DNA of 64,000 nucleotides from Prochlorococcus sp. AG-388-F11 (GCA_003279845.1 QCGP01000004.1:87510-151509), one strand, 5' to 3'. Counted from the first letter of the stretch, positions 1 through 9,550 are shown. The notes: generated by a model not told the origin, from the letters alone. A program made the numbers and translations.

Positions 1-1
1 T

Positions 2-1720
2 ATGCTGTTAGGCTTCATACTAATTGGGCGTTTCTTAGAAGAAAGAGCAAGATATCAAACTGGTTCATCCATCGGAGAATTATTAGATCTTCAACCTGAA
101 TTGGCAAATATATTCACAGAGGACAATCAAATAAAGTCAATAAGAGTAAATACTCTAAGACCTGATCAAGAGATTCAAGTTTTAGCTGGAGACAGAGTAC
201 CTGCTGACTGCATTGTTACTAAAGGTAATTCATATGTTGATGTTTCACATATTACTGGAGAATCCAAACCTATCGAGGTAAAAGAAGGCGAAAATCTATC
301 TAGTGGGTCTTTAAATCTTAATTCAACTCTTAGACTTAAAGTACAAAAGGTCGGAGGGGATTCTTCTCTTGCAAAACTAGTAAATCTTATTGAGTCTGTA
401 AACGCTAGAAAACCTCGCATTCAAAGAATTGCTGATGAAATTGCAGGCAAATTTACTTACTTTGTACTTATTTTTGCTACTTTAACCTTTTTCTTTTGGT
501 GGAAGGGGGCAAAAAACATTTGGCCTGATTTATTAAGTTATAAGCATCAATTCATCACTCACTCAAGCCATACACTTCATAGTTCGCTCGGTAGTAATGC
601 TGAGAATTTTCTTAGTTTAGCAATTCAATTGTCAATTGCTGTTTTAGTAATAGCTTGTCCTTGCGCATTAGGTTTAGCCACCCCAACTGTAATAACTGTC
701 GCATCAGGTAAAGCAGCAAAAAAAGGGGTCTTATTTAAAGGCGGGGACAAAATAGAGATGGCTTCAAAAATTAATCTCATTATTTTTGACAAGACAGGTA
801 CTTTAACGAAAGGTAAGCCTTTCATTGTTGATTATAAAAATAATGATGATCATTCATTTTTATTAAGAATAGCTGCCAGTTTAGAAAAGGAGAGCAGACA
901 TCCAATCGCAGATGCCTTAATTCAGGAGGCAAAAAAACAAAATTTAAGTTTATTTCCAATAAAGAAAATTTTCACTCATTCAGGTCGAGGTATTTCTGGA
1001 GAACTAGAGTCAATTGATGGACTTATTAATATTGGAAATATTGAATGGCTACTAAGTAAAGGAATAATTATTGATAGTGATGCAAATAAAGTCATTGAAA
1101 ATGAAGAGACAAAAACCAACACTATCATTGGAGTAAGTATCAAAGATAAGTTATTAGGCTTTATCTTCCTAGGAGATTTACTCAGAGATGATTCAATTAA
1201 AACAGTTCAAAATTTAAGAGAAAACAAATTTAAAATTAATATTTTAAGTGGAGATAGGAAACAAACAGTTTTAGCCTTAGCAAAAAAAATTGGTTGTCAA
1301 GAAACAGAGGTAAAATGGGATCTTCTTCCTGAAATGAAGCTAAAGACTATAGAAAATTTAAAAATTAATAATAAAGTAGCAATGATTGGTGATGGTATTA
1401 ATGATGTCCCAGCCTTAGCATCTTCAGACTTAGGAATTGCGGTGGGATCAGGAACTCAAATAGCCAAGGCAAATGCAGATGTAGTATTGATGGGAGATCA
1501 ACTAAATGGATTACCCTACGCCTTAAATCTTGCAAAAAAAACTATAAGAAAAATAAAGCAAAATCTAACCTGGGCTTTTGGTTACAACTTACTAGCTATA
1601 CCCTTAGCAGCCGGCATTTTATTCCCTAAATACGGTATTCTTCTTACTCCCTCAATAGCAGCATTATTGATGGCTATTAGCTCTATTACAGTTGTAATTA
1701 ATGCTTTATCTTTGGATTAA
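2..1720 (+). CDS. Copper-type P-type ATPase, 5' end outside window
   Basis: This is the C-terminal 572 residues of a heavy-metal (P1B) ATPase. It is cut by the window edge, so the N-terminal metal-binding domain and first membrane segments are not seen. Visible are the TGES dephosphorylation loop (fragment residues 85-88), the membrane metal site CPC (219-221), the phosphorylation motif DKTGT (263-267), an HP dipeptide near residue 300 in the nucleotide domain, and the hinge GDGINDVPA. CPC plus HP indicates Cu(I)/Ag(I) transport, as in cyanobacterial CtaA/PacS, which feed plastocyanin and cytochrome oxidase. The loop between the two membrane helices before and at CPC carries four His within about 12 residues (182-193). 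The stop codon directly abuts the tmk start. Which of the cyanobacterial paralogues this is cannot be decided. Confidence 0.93.
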   Translation: MLLGFILIGRFLEERARYQTGSSIGELLDLQPELANIFTEDNQIKSIRVNTLRPDQEIQVLAGDRVPADCIVTKGNSYVDVSHITGESKPIEVKEGENLSSGSLNLNSTLRLKVQKVGGDSSLAKLVNLIESVNARKPRIQRIADEIAGKFTYFVLIFATLTFFFWWKGAKNIWPDLLSYKHQFITHSSHTLHSSLGSNAENFLSLAIQLSIAVLVIACPCALGLATPTVITVASGKAAKKGVLFKGGDKIEMASKINLIIFDKTGTLTKGKPFIVDYKNNDDHSFLLRIAASLEKESRHPIADALIQEAKKQNLSLFPIKKIFTHSGRGISGELESIDGLINIGNIEWLLSKGIIIDSDANKVIENEETKTNTIIGVSIKDKLLGFIFLGDLLRDDSIKTVQNLRENKFKINILSGDRKQTVLALAKKIGCQETEVKWDLLPEMKLKTIENLKINNKVAMIGDGINDVPALASSDLGIAVGSGTQIAKANADVVLMGDQLNGLPYALNLAKKTIRKIKQNLTWAFGYNLLAIPLAAGILFPKYGILLTPSIAALLMAISSITVVINALSLD

Positions 1721-2359
1721 ATGAAAGGAAAATTTATCGTTATTGAGGGTATTGATGGATGTGGTAAAACTACCCAAATAGATGAACTATCTAAATGGCT
1801 ACCTCATAGTGGTCTAATAAAGAAAGGATCTAAATTAATCACAACTAGAGAGCCGGGAGGCAGTCTTTTAGGAAAAAAGCTTAGAGGACTGATTCTTGAT
1901 AATAATGAAAATAACAAGCCTTCATCTCTTGCGGAATTATTGCTTTATTCAGCGGATAGAGCTGAACACGTTTCCAAAATTATTTCACCTGCTTTAAATA
2001 AAAATGATTGGGTAATAAGTGATAGATTTTCCGATTCCACCTTGGCTTATCAAGGTTATGGAAGAAATATAAATATAGAAATAATTAAAAAGATTGAATC
2101 TATTGTGTGTCAAGGAGAATCTCCTGATCTCACTTTCTTCTTAGAAATTTCTCCAGAAGAGAGCATATTCCGAAGAAAAAATGAAATTCCTGACAGAATA
2201 GAATCAGAGGGTATTAGATTTTTAGAAAAAGTAAATGAAGGCTTCAAACTAATTGCTAAACAAAAAAACTGGAAAGTAATATCTGCTTCACAAAATATTA
2301 AAACTATTTCTAATCAAATTAAAGAGACTTTGCTAAACAACTTTTCTAATAACAAATGA
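1721..2359 (+). CDS. tmk: Thymidylate kinase
   Basis: Phosphorylates dTMP to dTDP in DNA precursor synthesis. The P-loop GIDGCGKT lies at residues 10-17, followed by the TREPGG substrate motif and a [12 protein letters not shown] stretch typical of the DR(Y/F) region of bacterial thymidylate kinases. At 212 residues it has the usual family length. The ATG follows the upstream TAA with no gap, and its TGA overlaps the ATG of holB (ATGA), so the three genes are probably translated from one message. The tmk-holB pairing is widespread in bacteria. Confidence 0.96.
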   Translation: MKGKFIVIEGIDGCGKTTQIDELSKWLPHSGLIKKGSKLITTREPGGSLLGKKLRGLILDNNENNKPSSLAELLLYSADRAEHVSKIISPALNKNDWVISDRFSDSTLAYQGYGRNINIEIIKKIESIVCQGESPDLTFFLEISPEESIFRRKNEIPDRIESEGIRFLEKVNEGFKLIAKQKNWKVISASQNIKTISNQIKETLLNNFSNNK

Positions 2360-3318
2360 TTCAGGTTAAAAAAAATAATTTTTTCTTGAATGAAGAAGTC
2401 AATACCTATCTTAAAAACATAATTGAAAACAAATCATTTACTAATGGTTATATATTTTATGGTGCTGAAGGAGTAGGGAAAAAACAAACTGCTCTTCAAT
2501 TTATAAAAGAGATTTTCAAACAGTCTTCACCAAGCGAAAATGTTGAAGAGAGAATTACAAATAATAACCATCCAGATTTTTTAATTATTGAACCTGATTC
2601 TTTTTTGGCAACTAAAAGTTCAGGAATTTCAGATCTTGAAAAAACAATAAAAAGTGGATCTGAGATTATTAAGATTGCTCAAATACGTAATATCAAAACT
2701 TTTCTTAGTCAAAAATCTATAAACTCAGAAAAAAAAATTGTTTTAATTATTGATGCACACTTATTAAACGAAGCAGCCTCAAATTGCCTTTTAAAAACCT
2801 TAGAAGAACCTAGTAACGGCATTTTTATTTTACTAACATCTAAATTAAACCTTCTTTTAGATACAATCATCTCAAGATGTCAAATCGTCAGATTTAGATC
2901 TTTTTCTAATAAACAAATAAAGTCTATTTTAAAAGAATATTTAGAAATTTCTGAATTGAACATTAATACAAAATTAAAATTTGAAGATTTAACAAACTCT
3001 GCAAATGGATCTCCAAATCAATTATTGAAAAATATTGAAATTTGGAATGATTTTTCAGATGAAATTATTAGTAAATTGGATTCTCCAATAAAAAATAGTC
3101 TGGAAATATTAGAAATATCTAAATCAATATCTGAAAAATTAGAAATTTTTCAACAGATTTACTTAGTAAATTTAATTCAAACTATTTGGTGGAGAAAAAC
3201 AAAAAATATCGTTTTAGTTAAAAAACTTGAAAATTTAAAATATCTCTTAAGAAAAAACATTCAACCAAGGTTGGCATGGGAAATTACTTTCTTAAAAATT
3301 TCAATGGAAAATATATAA
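2356..3318 (+). CDS. holB: DNA polymerase III delta-prime subunit
   Basis: Clamp-loader AAA+ subunit that helps load the beta clamp. The N-terminal ATPase-like fold shows GAEGVGKK (P-loop position), a [20 protein letters not shown] stretch equivalent to the delta-prime/gamma box, and the SRC sensor-type motif in [10 protein letters not shown]. At 320 residues it is of normal length. It overlaps the tmk stop by four bases (ATGA) and converges on rpaA, whose stop lies only three bases beyond. The C-terminal half is weakly conserved and lysine-rich. Confidence 0.9.
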   Translation: MIQVKKNNFFLNEEVNTYLKNIIENKSFTNGYIFYGAEGVGKKQTALQFIKEIFKQSSPSENVEERITNNNHPDFLIIEPDSFLATKSSGISDLEKTIKSGSEIIKIAQIRNIKTFLSQKSINSEKKIVLIIDAHLLNEAASNCLLKTLEEPSNGIFILLTSKLNLLLDTIISRCQIVRFRSFSNKQIKSILKEYLEISELNINTKLKFEDLTNSANGSPNQLLKNIEIWNDFSDEIISKLDSPIKNSLEILEISKSISEKLEIFQQIYLVNLIQTIWWRKTKNIVLVKKLENLKYLLRKNIQPRLAWEITFLKISMENI

Positions 3319-3320
3319 AA

Positions 3321-4103
3321 TTAATCTACTGCAGAATTTATCAAGTTAGGATTTCTTGCTTGAATAAACTCTTGCCTAGCAGTTTCCACTTGAGCGCCAA
3401 TAGGTAATTCAAGACAATATCCAGCACCGTATACAGTTTTTATATAAACAGGTTTACGTGGATCGGGTTCAAGTTTAGTGCGTAAGTGTCTAATATGGAC
3501 TCTTATAGTCTCAATATCATCATCAGGTTCATATCCCCATACTTCTTTAAGAATTAATGCTGGCGATACAGTTTGACCATGCCTCTGCAAAAGACAATGA
3601 AGCAGTTCAAATTCAAGATGCGTTAACCTAACAGGAGATTCAAACCATATAGCTTCAAATCTTTCTGGAACAAGAGTTAATGGACCATAATTTAATATTT
3701 CTTGCTGGTTACTAGAATTTAATTGCACTCTGTTGGTTCTTCTTAATAAAGCTTTTATACGTACATGTAATTCTTCTAGATCGAATGGTTTAGTAATGTA
3801 ATCATCAGCTCCAGAATTAAACCCAGTAACTTTATCTTTAAGGCCGCCTAATGCAGTTATCATCAAAATTGGTATATTTGATGTTCTTTCATCTCTTCTT
3901 AGTCGCTGGCATAAAGTTAATCCATCAACACTTGGCAGCATTAAATCTAAGAGTATTAAATCTGGTGAATATTGAAGAGCTAATGCTTGACCTTTAATTC
4001 CATCTTCAGCTTTTTGGACATCGAAACCTGAATGTTCTAAATGCCTAGCCACCAAATCACGCATATCACGATCGTCTTCAATTAAGAGGATTGAAATTTT
4101 CAT
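3321..4103 (-). CDS. rpaA: OmpR-family response regulator RpaA
   Basis: DNA-binding response regulator. In cyanobacteria RpaA is the main output regulator downstream of SasA and the Kai clock. The receiver domain (about residues 1-120) has the acidic pair EDD, a phospho-accepting Asp in ILLDLMLP (D53 counted from the chosen start) and the conserved ITKPF lysine. The C-terminal winged helix ends in [16 protein letters not shown] and [12 protein letters not shown], closely matching RpaA rather than RpaB. A TTG at 4112 would add three residues; the ATG at 4103 places the Asp at the position reported for RpaA of Synechococcus elongatus. The gene is monocistronic, with a long upstream non-coding stretch. 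Confidence 0.9.
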   Translation of the reverse strand: MKISILLIEDDRDMRDLVARHLEHSGFDVQKAEDGIKGQALALQYSPDLILLDLMLPSVDGLTLCQRLRRDERTSNIPILMITALGGLKDKVTGFNSGADDYITKPFDLEELHVRIKALLRRTNRVQLNSSNQQEILNYGPLTLVPERFEAIWFESPVRLTHLEFELLHCLLQRHGQTVSPALILKEVWGYEPDDDIETIRVHIRHLRTKLEPDPRKPVYIKTVYGAGYCLELPIGAQVETARQEFIQARNPNLINSAVD

Positions 4104-4508
4104 ATTTATCAACTATTAAATTAAAATTAAGTTTTAGTAATATGATTCTCTCAAGAATTTATAAAGATTGCTGAATTAGTGTAAACAATTTTATCAACTA
4201 GATTTATCATACAACCTAGTAGCACCAATTGATTAGATGGAAATTGCAGATTTTAAAAAAATTGAAATTTTAGAATTTCTTTCGATTCTATTTACTTTTT
4301 CTTAATAATCAAAGAATTTTAGAAACTAATAATAGTTAAATTTAAAGGAATATCTAATTCAGATTGCCATTGTAAGGTACATAAAAATTAAATTAAATGA
4401 AGATTTTCAATTGTCAAATAGGAAGGGATTAACTTAGTTTAAAGTTTAAATTTCTCCAGAATGTTTAAATTAATAATTTTGCCTATATTAAAAAAAATTT
4501 AAGTATTT
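4104..4508. other. Non-coding stretch upstream of rpaA
   Basis: About 400 bases between rpaA (leftward) and the small gene at 4509 (rightward), so both promoters must lie here. The only open frames are very short (for example 22 codons from 4237) and none looks like a protein. A six-base inverted repeat with a four-base loop sits at 4264-4279, without a T-run. A TATATT hexamer at 4484-4489 is a possible -10 for the 4509 gene. No riboswitch or RNA gene was recognised. Confidence 0.4.
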
Positions 4509-4868
4509 ATGAAAAAGAAGCCTATTATTTATTCAGATTTATCAAAGAAACAACTAGATAATCTTAAAGAACTTTACATTCAAAAAAAAGTTGAATCGAT
4601 GAGTCATAAGGAACTTAAACAATATGTACTAGAAATTATTTCTCATCAGATAAACGATACTATTGGCAAAGAAGAGGAAATGGAAGCATGGAGAGAAATG
4701 TCAGATTTTTTTGGAGAACAATTTGAAATAATTATCCTAGAAATACAAACAAAATATATTGACGATAAAAACGTAATGGAAACAGAAGTAGATTCTCAGA
4801 AACAAAGAATAGAATTACTTGAAAGGAATAATTTCGATCAAGAGAAAAAAGATATGTGGGATGACTAG
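4509..4868 (+). CDS. Small conserved protein of unknown function
   Basis: 119 residues, highly charged, with no membrane segment or signal peptide. The N-terminal half is K/E-rich and helical, the middle carries EEEMEAWREMSDFFGEQFE, and the C-terminal third is acidic and likely coiled (DSQKQRIELLER). The clear ATG, codon use like its neighbours and a plausible -10 (4484-4489) support a real gene. I do not recognise a characterised family. It stands alone between the rpaA promoter region and the decayed stretch to its right, so context gives no function. Confidence 0.7.
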   Translation: MKKKPIIYSDLSKKQLDNLKELYIQKKVESMSHKELKQYVLEIISHQINDTIGKEEEMEAWREMSDFFGEQFEIIILEIQTKYIDDKNVMETEVDSQKQRIELLERNNFDQEKKDMWDD

Positions 4869-5407
4869 AATTTCAAAATGGTGTGTAAGTCAAACGATAC
4901 AAACAAAAATATGTCTTAATTTTTAAAAATTTAAAAATCTATAAAAGAACTTTTTCACTTGCGTAGAGAAATTAGTAAATGTTCTAATTACTGTTCTTAA
5001 AAAAAAACTTTTTTTTATTTTATTTACGTATTTATAACTAATCTTGATCTTTTTTGATGTTCTATATACTGTCCTTAATAAGTTATCAAATTTACTTGAA
5101 TATATCTTCGGCTAACCACTATTTAACAAAAAAAGAGTTCGAATAAATAAGTCACTTTTTAGGATGACTTTGGATAACTTTTTGAAATTTATAAACTCCC
5201 TCGGCGGTATTTAGGTTATAGAAATTTAAATTCAAATGACTGCATTTGAAGCAATATGAATCCTTAATCTTATTACTTTCTCCACTTTGAATTAGGGAAA
5301 ATATAAATTTCAATAAACTTTAATTATTATTAAAAGAATTGAATTTTTTCTCAATTTTGAAAAAACTCTTTTTTAATAAAAGAAGTTATAAAGTTTAAGT
5401 TTTTTAA
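4869..5407. other. Gene-poor stretch with possible coding remnant
   Basis: About 540 bases with no intact gene. It contains two imperfect copies of a 20-base element (4981-5000 and 5059-5078, 17 of 20 identical by eye). On the minus strand these fall in one reading frame, described separately as a possible pseudogene. A weak inverted repeat AAGTCA/TGACTT lies at 5149-5170 without a T-run. No RNA gene was recognised. Confidence 0.4.
4923..5210 (-). pseudogene. Possible decayed coding remnant with repeated RT motif
   Basis: Read leftward, one frame is open from 5210 down to 5115, interrupted by a single TAG (5112-5114), then open for 62 codons to a TAA at 4923-4925. The translation is basic and aromatic and contains three similar blocks: LFIRTLF, LLRTVYRT and FLRTVIRT, the last two separated by exactly 26 codons. 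There is no ATG at the left end of either open part. This looks like the C-terminal remnant of a lost gene, but AT-rich non-coding DNA could produce part of this by chance. I do not recognise the family. Confidence 0.3.
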
Positions 5408-6224
5408 ATGATTAAGATGATCTCATTCATAAAAAAAATTAGACAGGGAAGTGGTTTTAAGTTAAGCATTATTATTAAATTATGTAAGTTAATAAATTCA
5501 TTCTCTAGTAAATTTGGGATAAATATTACAGTAAATCATTTTTACTCCCCAATTCCAAACATAAGAGAAATTAAAAAAGAAAGAATTGATAAAAGATGTA
5601 AATTTTCTCCCTTATCAGAACTCAGGATTATCTTTATTTGACTCCTATTTTCTTTATTCTTTCGTTAAAAGTAATATGCCAAAAAAAATAATAGAAATAG
5701 GATGCGGAGAGACTACCAAAATAATTCAAAAGTCTATAGAAGAAAATAATATAAAATCCAAACATATTTGCATTGAACCTTACCCATCTTTTCCATTAAG
5801 TAAATTTTTATCTGAGAAAGGAAAATCAGTCGAACTAATAAATAAAAAAGTTCAAGAAATACCAATTGATATTTTTCATAACTGCGACTTTTTATTTATT
5901 GATTCAAGTCATGTAGTTAAAACTGATTCTGATGTCTTATACGAATTTTTTGAAATAATACCAAAACTGAAAAAAGACACCGTTATCCATTTTCACGATA
6001 TTATGATTCCCTATGCATATTGGTTAGATTGGCATAAAGACGGCTCTCAATTTTGGAATGAATCATATTTTCTCCATTCTTTTTTAATGTATAACAGCAC
6101 TTGGGAAACTATTTTTTCATCTAGATTTTATCAACAAAATAAATTCTCTAATCTTAAAAAATATGCTCCTTTTTTACAAAAAAATCATAGAAATTCATCT
6201 TTCTACATTCAAAAAGTTAATTAA
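5408..6224 (+). pseudogene. SAM-dependent methyltransferase gene split by a frameshift
   Basis: Two overlapping frames together make one class I methyltransferase. The first (5408-5641) gives the N-terminus up to NHFYSPIPNIREIKK. The second (open from about 5565, stop at 6224) continues with IKDVNFLPYQNSGLSLFDSY, then the SAM-binding IIEIGCGETT, CIEPYP and the acidic motif FLFIDSSHVVK. A one-base removal in the six-A run at 5573-5578 joins them smoothly. As read, the first frame stops at 5639-5641. The second could only start from a TTG at 5586, which would lack the N-terminal region. The substrate is unknown; similar proteins are common in sugar and surface-polymer gene clusters. It may be a true mutation, a tolerated slippage site or a sequencing error. 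Confidence 0.75.
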
Positions 6225-6363
6225 AAATAAAAGTTAATATTTTAATAATAACCATAATATAAATCTCAACTTATTTTATATTTCTCTCCACCTTTTAAAA
6301 ATAGATTTGCAATATCCTGAACTTATCTGAATTAAGGTTTTTGCTCAGATTTATTTCATAGAC

Positions 6364-6388
6364 AAAAAAGAGACCCTTTTAAGGTCTC
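6364..6388 (-). terminator. Intrinsic terminator after tRNA-Asn
   Basis: On the minus strand GAGACC and GGTCTC (plus coordinates 6383-6388 and 6370-6375) form a six-base stem with a seven-base loop, followed at once by a run of six T (6364-6369). It lies 28 bases beyond the tRNA-Asn 3' end, in the right orientation. Confidence 0.75.
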
Positions 6389-6415
6389 CTGAATTTTTCT
6401 GTATCCTAAATTGAA

Positions 6416-6487
<72 letters not shown>

Positions 6488-6536
6488 ATATAAACTGAAT
6501 TTAGCTCTTTAAAGTGCCTTATGACAAGTAAAAATT

Positions 6537-7211
6537 TTAATTATATTTAAATTTTGACGGTTCTTGCCAACTAGATAAAAAACCATTTTTCAATTCCGCA
6601 ACTGCATCAGCATAAGTTAATTCTTCATAACGGTGAGTAATCCATAAAGCGGACAAAGGTTTTTTATCATTACATGTAAGATTTTTTATTGTTTTTAAAA
6701 CTTTTAATTGGCTTGTTTGATCAAGTAACGCGGTAGGCTCATCCAAAAGAATAAAATTTCTATTACTTATAAGAGCACAAGCTATAGTTAGGCGTTGTTT
6801 TTGCCCACCGCTTAAAGTATGAACTGGTCTTTTTGCAAAACCATTCAATCCAACCTGATCAAGGACATATTCAATTTTTTTGGCAATTTCATAATCACTT
6901 AAATTTTGATTAATATTAATTAAAAGTTCGCTCCTACAATTTGGCATCAAAATTTGATGATCTGGGTTTTGAAATACCATACCAACATTTGCATTACAAA
7001 AAACACTTCCATGTTTGGGTTTAATTATTCCATTTATTAATTTTAAAAGAGTACTTTTTCCACTCCCATTTTTACCAACAACCATCCAAAATCCAGGTTT
7101 TTTTATTTTAAAATTGCATTTAAAAATTAAATTTTCCTTTTTTTTTGGATATGAAAATGAGACATCTTTGAAATGTATGTGAGGTATTTGATTTTCAAAA
7201 GAATCTCGCAT
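6537..7211 (-). CDS. ABC transporter ATPase, energy-coupling-factor type
   Basis: A 224-residue stand-alone nucleotide-binding subunit. Walker A GKNGSGKST, Q-loop MVFQNPDHQ, signature LSGGQKQRL, Walker B FILLDEP and switch His THRYEE are all present, so it should be an active ATPase. The FQNPDHQ Q-loop context is typical of CbiO/EcfA ATPases that drive vitamin or cobalt/nickel ECF importers. No membrane partner lies next to it, so the substrate cannot be inferred. It follows the UPF0367 gene by eight bases on the same strand. Confidence 0.85.
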   Translation of the reverse strand: MRDSFENQIPHIHFKDVSFSYPKKKENLIFKCNFKIKKPGFWMVVGKNGSGKSTLLKLINGIIKPKHGSVFCNANVGMVFQNPDHQILMPNCRSELLININQNLSDYEIAKKIEYVLDQVGLNGFAKRPVHTLSGGQKQRLTIACALISNRNFILLDEPTALLDQTSQLKVLKTIKNLTCNDKKPLSALWITHRYEELTYADAVAELKNGFLSSWQEPSKFKYN

Positions 7212-7219
7212 TAATAATA

Positions 7220-7492
7220 TTATTCTATGTTTAAAGAAAATCCAGGTCTTTTAGAACCTCCAGCTACTGATGATTTTTCATACATCTGAACAGAAATAAT
7301 TTCTTGAGTTCTAACAGTAATTAATTTGTCTTGCACTTTATCGCAGTTTAATTCAATCAAATTTGAAGTTTCTAAATTTTCATTCATAGAATTCCTAATT
7401 TCATCATAAATTCTTTTAACATCCTCAAATTCTTTCTTCTGAATTGAAAGAGGAAAAGGTGAATATCTGAGACTTAGTTCCAGCGAATACAT
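7220..7492 (-). CDS. UPF0367 family protein
   Basis: A 90-residue cyanobacterial protein of unknown function. It begins MYSLELSLRYSPFPLS and ends KSSVAGGSKRPGFSL, both hallmarks of the UPF0367 family. An in-frame start at 7504 would add four residues, but the ATG at 7492 matches the family N-terminus. It is soluble with no signal peptide. It lies just upstream of the ECF-type ATPase and probably shares its transcript. Confidence 0.85.
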   Translation of the reverse strand: MYSLELSLRYSPFPLSIQKKEFEDVKRIYDEIRNSMNENLETSNLIELNCDKVQDKLITVRTQEIISVQMYEKSSVAGGSKRPGFSLNIE

Positions 7493-7640
7493 AATAATAA
7501 TCAAAGCTACTTTTTATAATAATAAAATTATTACGTAGAAAGTTATATTAAATTAAATTCTTTTTCAAGACTTGTTTAAAGGAGTTTAAATACAATTATT
7601 ATATATATAGAGATTTTTTCGCAATTTAAGTAATCATTTC

Positions 7641-8609
7641 ATGGAAATAGCAAATGATATAACTTCTCTAGTTGGAAATACCCCATTAGTTAAATTAAAT
7701 CGAATCAGAAAATACTTTAATTGTTATCCAGAAATAATAGCCAAGCTTGAAAGTTTCAATCCATCAGCATCAGTTAAAGATAGAATTGCCTATTCAATGT
7801 TATGTAAAGCAGAAGAAGAAGGATTGATAACGCCAGATAAAACAACCTTGATTGAAGCAACAAGTGGAAATACTGGCATCGCATTGGCAATGGTTGCTGC
7901 AGCAAAAGGCTATAAATTGATATTAACTATGCCGGACACTATGAGTATTGAAAGAAGGGCAATGTTGAGAGCATATGGAGCTGAATTACAGCTTACACCA
8001 GGTAAAGAAGGAATGAAAGGAGCATTAGATTTAGCTAAAGAGTTATCTACAAGCATTTCTGATAGTTATCAATTTAATCAATTTGAAAACTTCGCTAATC
8101 CCGATATTCATGAAAGAACAACAGCTCAAGAAATATGGGCTCAATCTAATAATAATTTAGATGGACTCGTCACAGGAGTAGGAACAGGAGGAACAATTAC
8201 TGGTTGTGCACGTTTTTTAAAAAAAGTTAATCCAAATTGCAAAATTTATGCAGTAGAGCCCAAAAAAAGTGCTGTCATTTCTGGAGAAACAGCAGGTTCT
8301 CATTCAATTCAAGGAATAGGAGCAGGCTTCGTACCAAAAGTACTGAATACTAAATTAATTGATGAAATTATCAAAATAGATGACGATGAAGCATTTTATT
8401 ATGGACGTTTATTAGCTAGATTGGAAGGCCTTTTATCTGGCATCAGCAGCGGTGCAGCTTTAGCAGCAACTATAAAAATCAGTGAAAGGAAAGAACTAAT
8501 AAATAAAAGATTGATAGTTATTCTTCCAAGTTTTGGTGAAAGATATTTATCAACAGCAATGTTTGAATCGAATACCTCAATTCAAGCCAGAAAAGATGGT
8601 TATCTTTAA
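7641..8609 (+). CDS. cysK: Cysteine synthase A (O-acetylserine sulfhydrylase)
   Basis: PLP enzyme that makes cysteine from O-acetylserine and sulfide. The N-terminal SLVGNTPLVKLN, the PLP lysine in NPSASVKDRIA, the substrate loop EATSGNTGIALA, the phosphate-binding GVGTGGTITG and the C-terminal SGISSGAAL are all intact. At 322 residues it has standard length. Sulfide would come from sulfate via cysH (42575), also in this window. The J-domain gene follows 16 bases later. Confidence 0.96.
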   Translation: MEIANDITSLVGNTPLVKLNRIRKYFNCYPEIIAKLESFNPSASVKDRIAYSMLCKAEEEGLITPDKTTLIEATSGNTGIALAMVAAAKGYKLILTMPDTMSIERRAMLRAYGAELQLTPGKEGMKGALDLAKELSTSISDSYQFNQFENFANPDIHERTTAQEIWAQSNNNLDGLVTGVGTGGTITGCARFLKKVNPNCKIYAVEPKKSAVISGETAGSHSIQGIGAGFVPKVLNTKLIDEIIKIDDDEAFYYGRLLARLEGLLSGISSGAALAATIKISERKELINKRLIVILPSFGERYLSTAMFESNTSIQARKDGYL

Positions 8610-8625
8610 TCAATAATTCATAAAA

Positions 8626-9303
8626 ATGGAAAATAATTTATATGAAGAATTAGGCCTTAAGAAAAATGCAACCAAAAGTGAAATTAAATCCTCATATCGT
8701 TCTTTAGTTAAGCAACATCACCCTGATACTGGCGGGAAAAAAGAACGATTTCTTGCAATACAAAATGCCTGGGAGACTCTAAATGACCCTATCAAAAAAG
8801 AACAATATGATAAAAGTTTGCTCTCTTCCAGTGCATTATATGATTCATTAAATGAAAATTGGGAAGAAAAATTTAATTCAAAAAAATATAATTCTTCAAT
8901 CAAAGACAAAGAAGTTGAAAAATGGATTAAAGAAATTTATACTCCGATCAATAGATTAATTAGTCAAATAATTAAACCTTTGAACAGCGAAATAAAAGAA
9001 CTATCTGCAGACCCATATGATGACCAACTAATGGAAAATTTCTGCAATTACATAAGTCATTCACAAAAGAAAATAGAAAAAGTTGAAAAAATTTATAACA
9101 AAAAAATAGTTCCAAAGTCTATTTCAGTTCTAGGCCTCAATCTTTATCATTGTTTTTCACAAGTTAAAGATGCTTTATCAGAATTTGATAGATATACACA
9201 AGGATATGTGGATAATTATTTATTTGATGGTAAAGAAATGATCAAAGAAGCAAAAAGAATCCAATCAAAGATGTCTACAGACAAAAAAAATAAAAACTTT
9301 TAG
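8626..9303 (+). CDS. J-domain (DnaJ-like) protein
   Basis: The N-terminal J domain (residues 1-65) begins YEELGLKKNATKSEIKSSYR and has the essential HPD tripeptide in QHHPDTGG, so it can stimulate an Hsp70. There is no G/F-rich or zinc-finger region, so it is a type III J protein and not DnaJ itself. The remaining 160 residues are helical and K/E-rich with no recognised domain. Total length is 225. It is co-oriented with cysK and probably co-transcribed. Confidence 0.85.
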   Translation: MENNLYEELGLKKNATKSEIKSSYRSLVKQHHPDTGGKKERFLAIQNAWETLNDPIKKEQYDKSLLSSSALYDSLNENWEEKFNSKKYNSSIKDKEVEKWIKEIYTPINRLISQIIKPLNSEIKELSADPYDDQLMENFCNYISHSQKKIEKVEKIYNKKIVPKSISVLGLNLYHCFSQVKDALSEFDRYTQGYVDNYLFDGKEMIKEAKRIQSKMSTDKKNKNF

Positions 9304-9313
9304 ATATAAAAAT

Positions 9314-9550
9314 TTATTGAATATATTCTTTAAGTTGATCTAATTTAAACCAAACATCTGGCACAGGTCTGCGCCAGCGAACCTGAGCATATTCCTCTTT
9401 AACTGAAAGAATCTCTCCAGGACCTTCAAAGACATAATTAGGTAGATCATTATCACTGGCTAACGCCTCGATACTTTTTATATAATTTTCTCTATCGACA
9501 AAAACTAAGCTTCCTTTCTTGAGAGGTTTCTTTGGAATAGAATCTGTCAT
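9314..9550 (-). CDS. ndhO: NAD(P)H dehydrogenase-like complex subunit O
   Basis: A small subunit specific to the photosynthetic NDH-1 complex, which drives cyclic electron flow and respiration at the thylakoid membrane. The 78 residues contain KKGSLVFVDRENY, YVFEGPGEILSVKEEYAQVRW and WFKLDQLKEY, matching NdhO throughout. It has a KOW/SH3-like small beta fold and no membrane helix. It converges on the J-domain gene, with a ten-base gap. Confidence 0.95.
   Translation of the reverse strand: MTDSIPKKPLKKGSLVFVDRENYIKSIEALASDNDLPNYVFEGPGEILSVKEEYAQVRWRRPVPDVWFKLDQLKEYIQ

Noticed and set aside
175..420. Minus-strand ORF of 81 codons inside the P-type ATPase
   Set aside because: Shadow of the strongly conserved ATPase frame. 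The same applies to most other ORFs opposite or inside known genes, such as 38992-39363, 60814-61095 and 40821-41240.
4237..4305. 22-codon ORF upstream of rpaA
   Set aside because: Too short, AT-driven, no conserved protein feature, and inside the likely promoter region.
5149..5170. Terminator-like inverted repeat AAGTCA/TGACTT
   Set aside because: Weak stem with a ten-base loop and no T-run in either direction.
5573..5581. Programmed ribosomal frameshift at the A-run
   Set aside because: The shift needed is +1 (or -2), not the -1 that A-AAA-AAG sites promote, and no downstream hairpin is evident. Transcript slippage remains possible.
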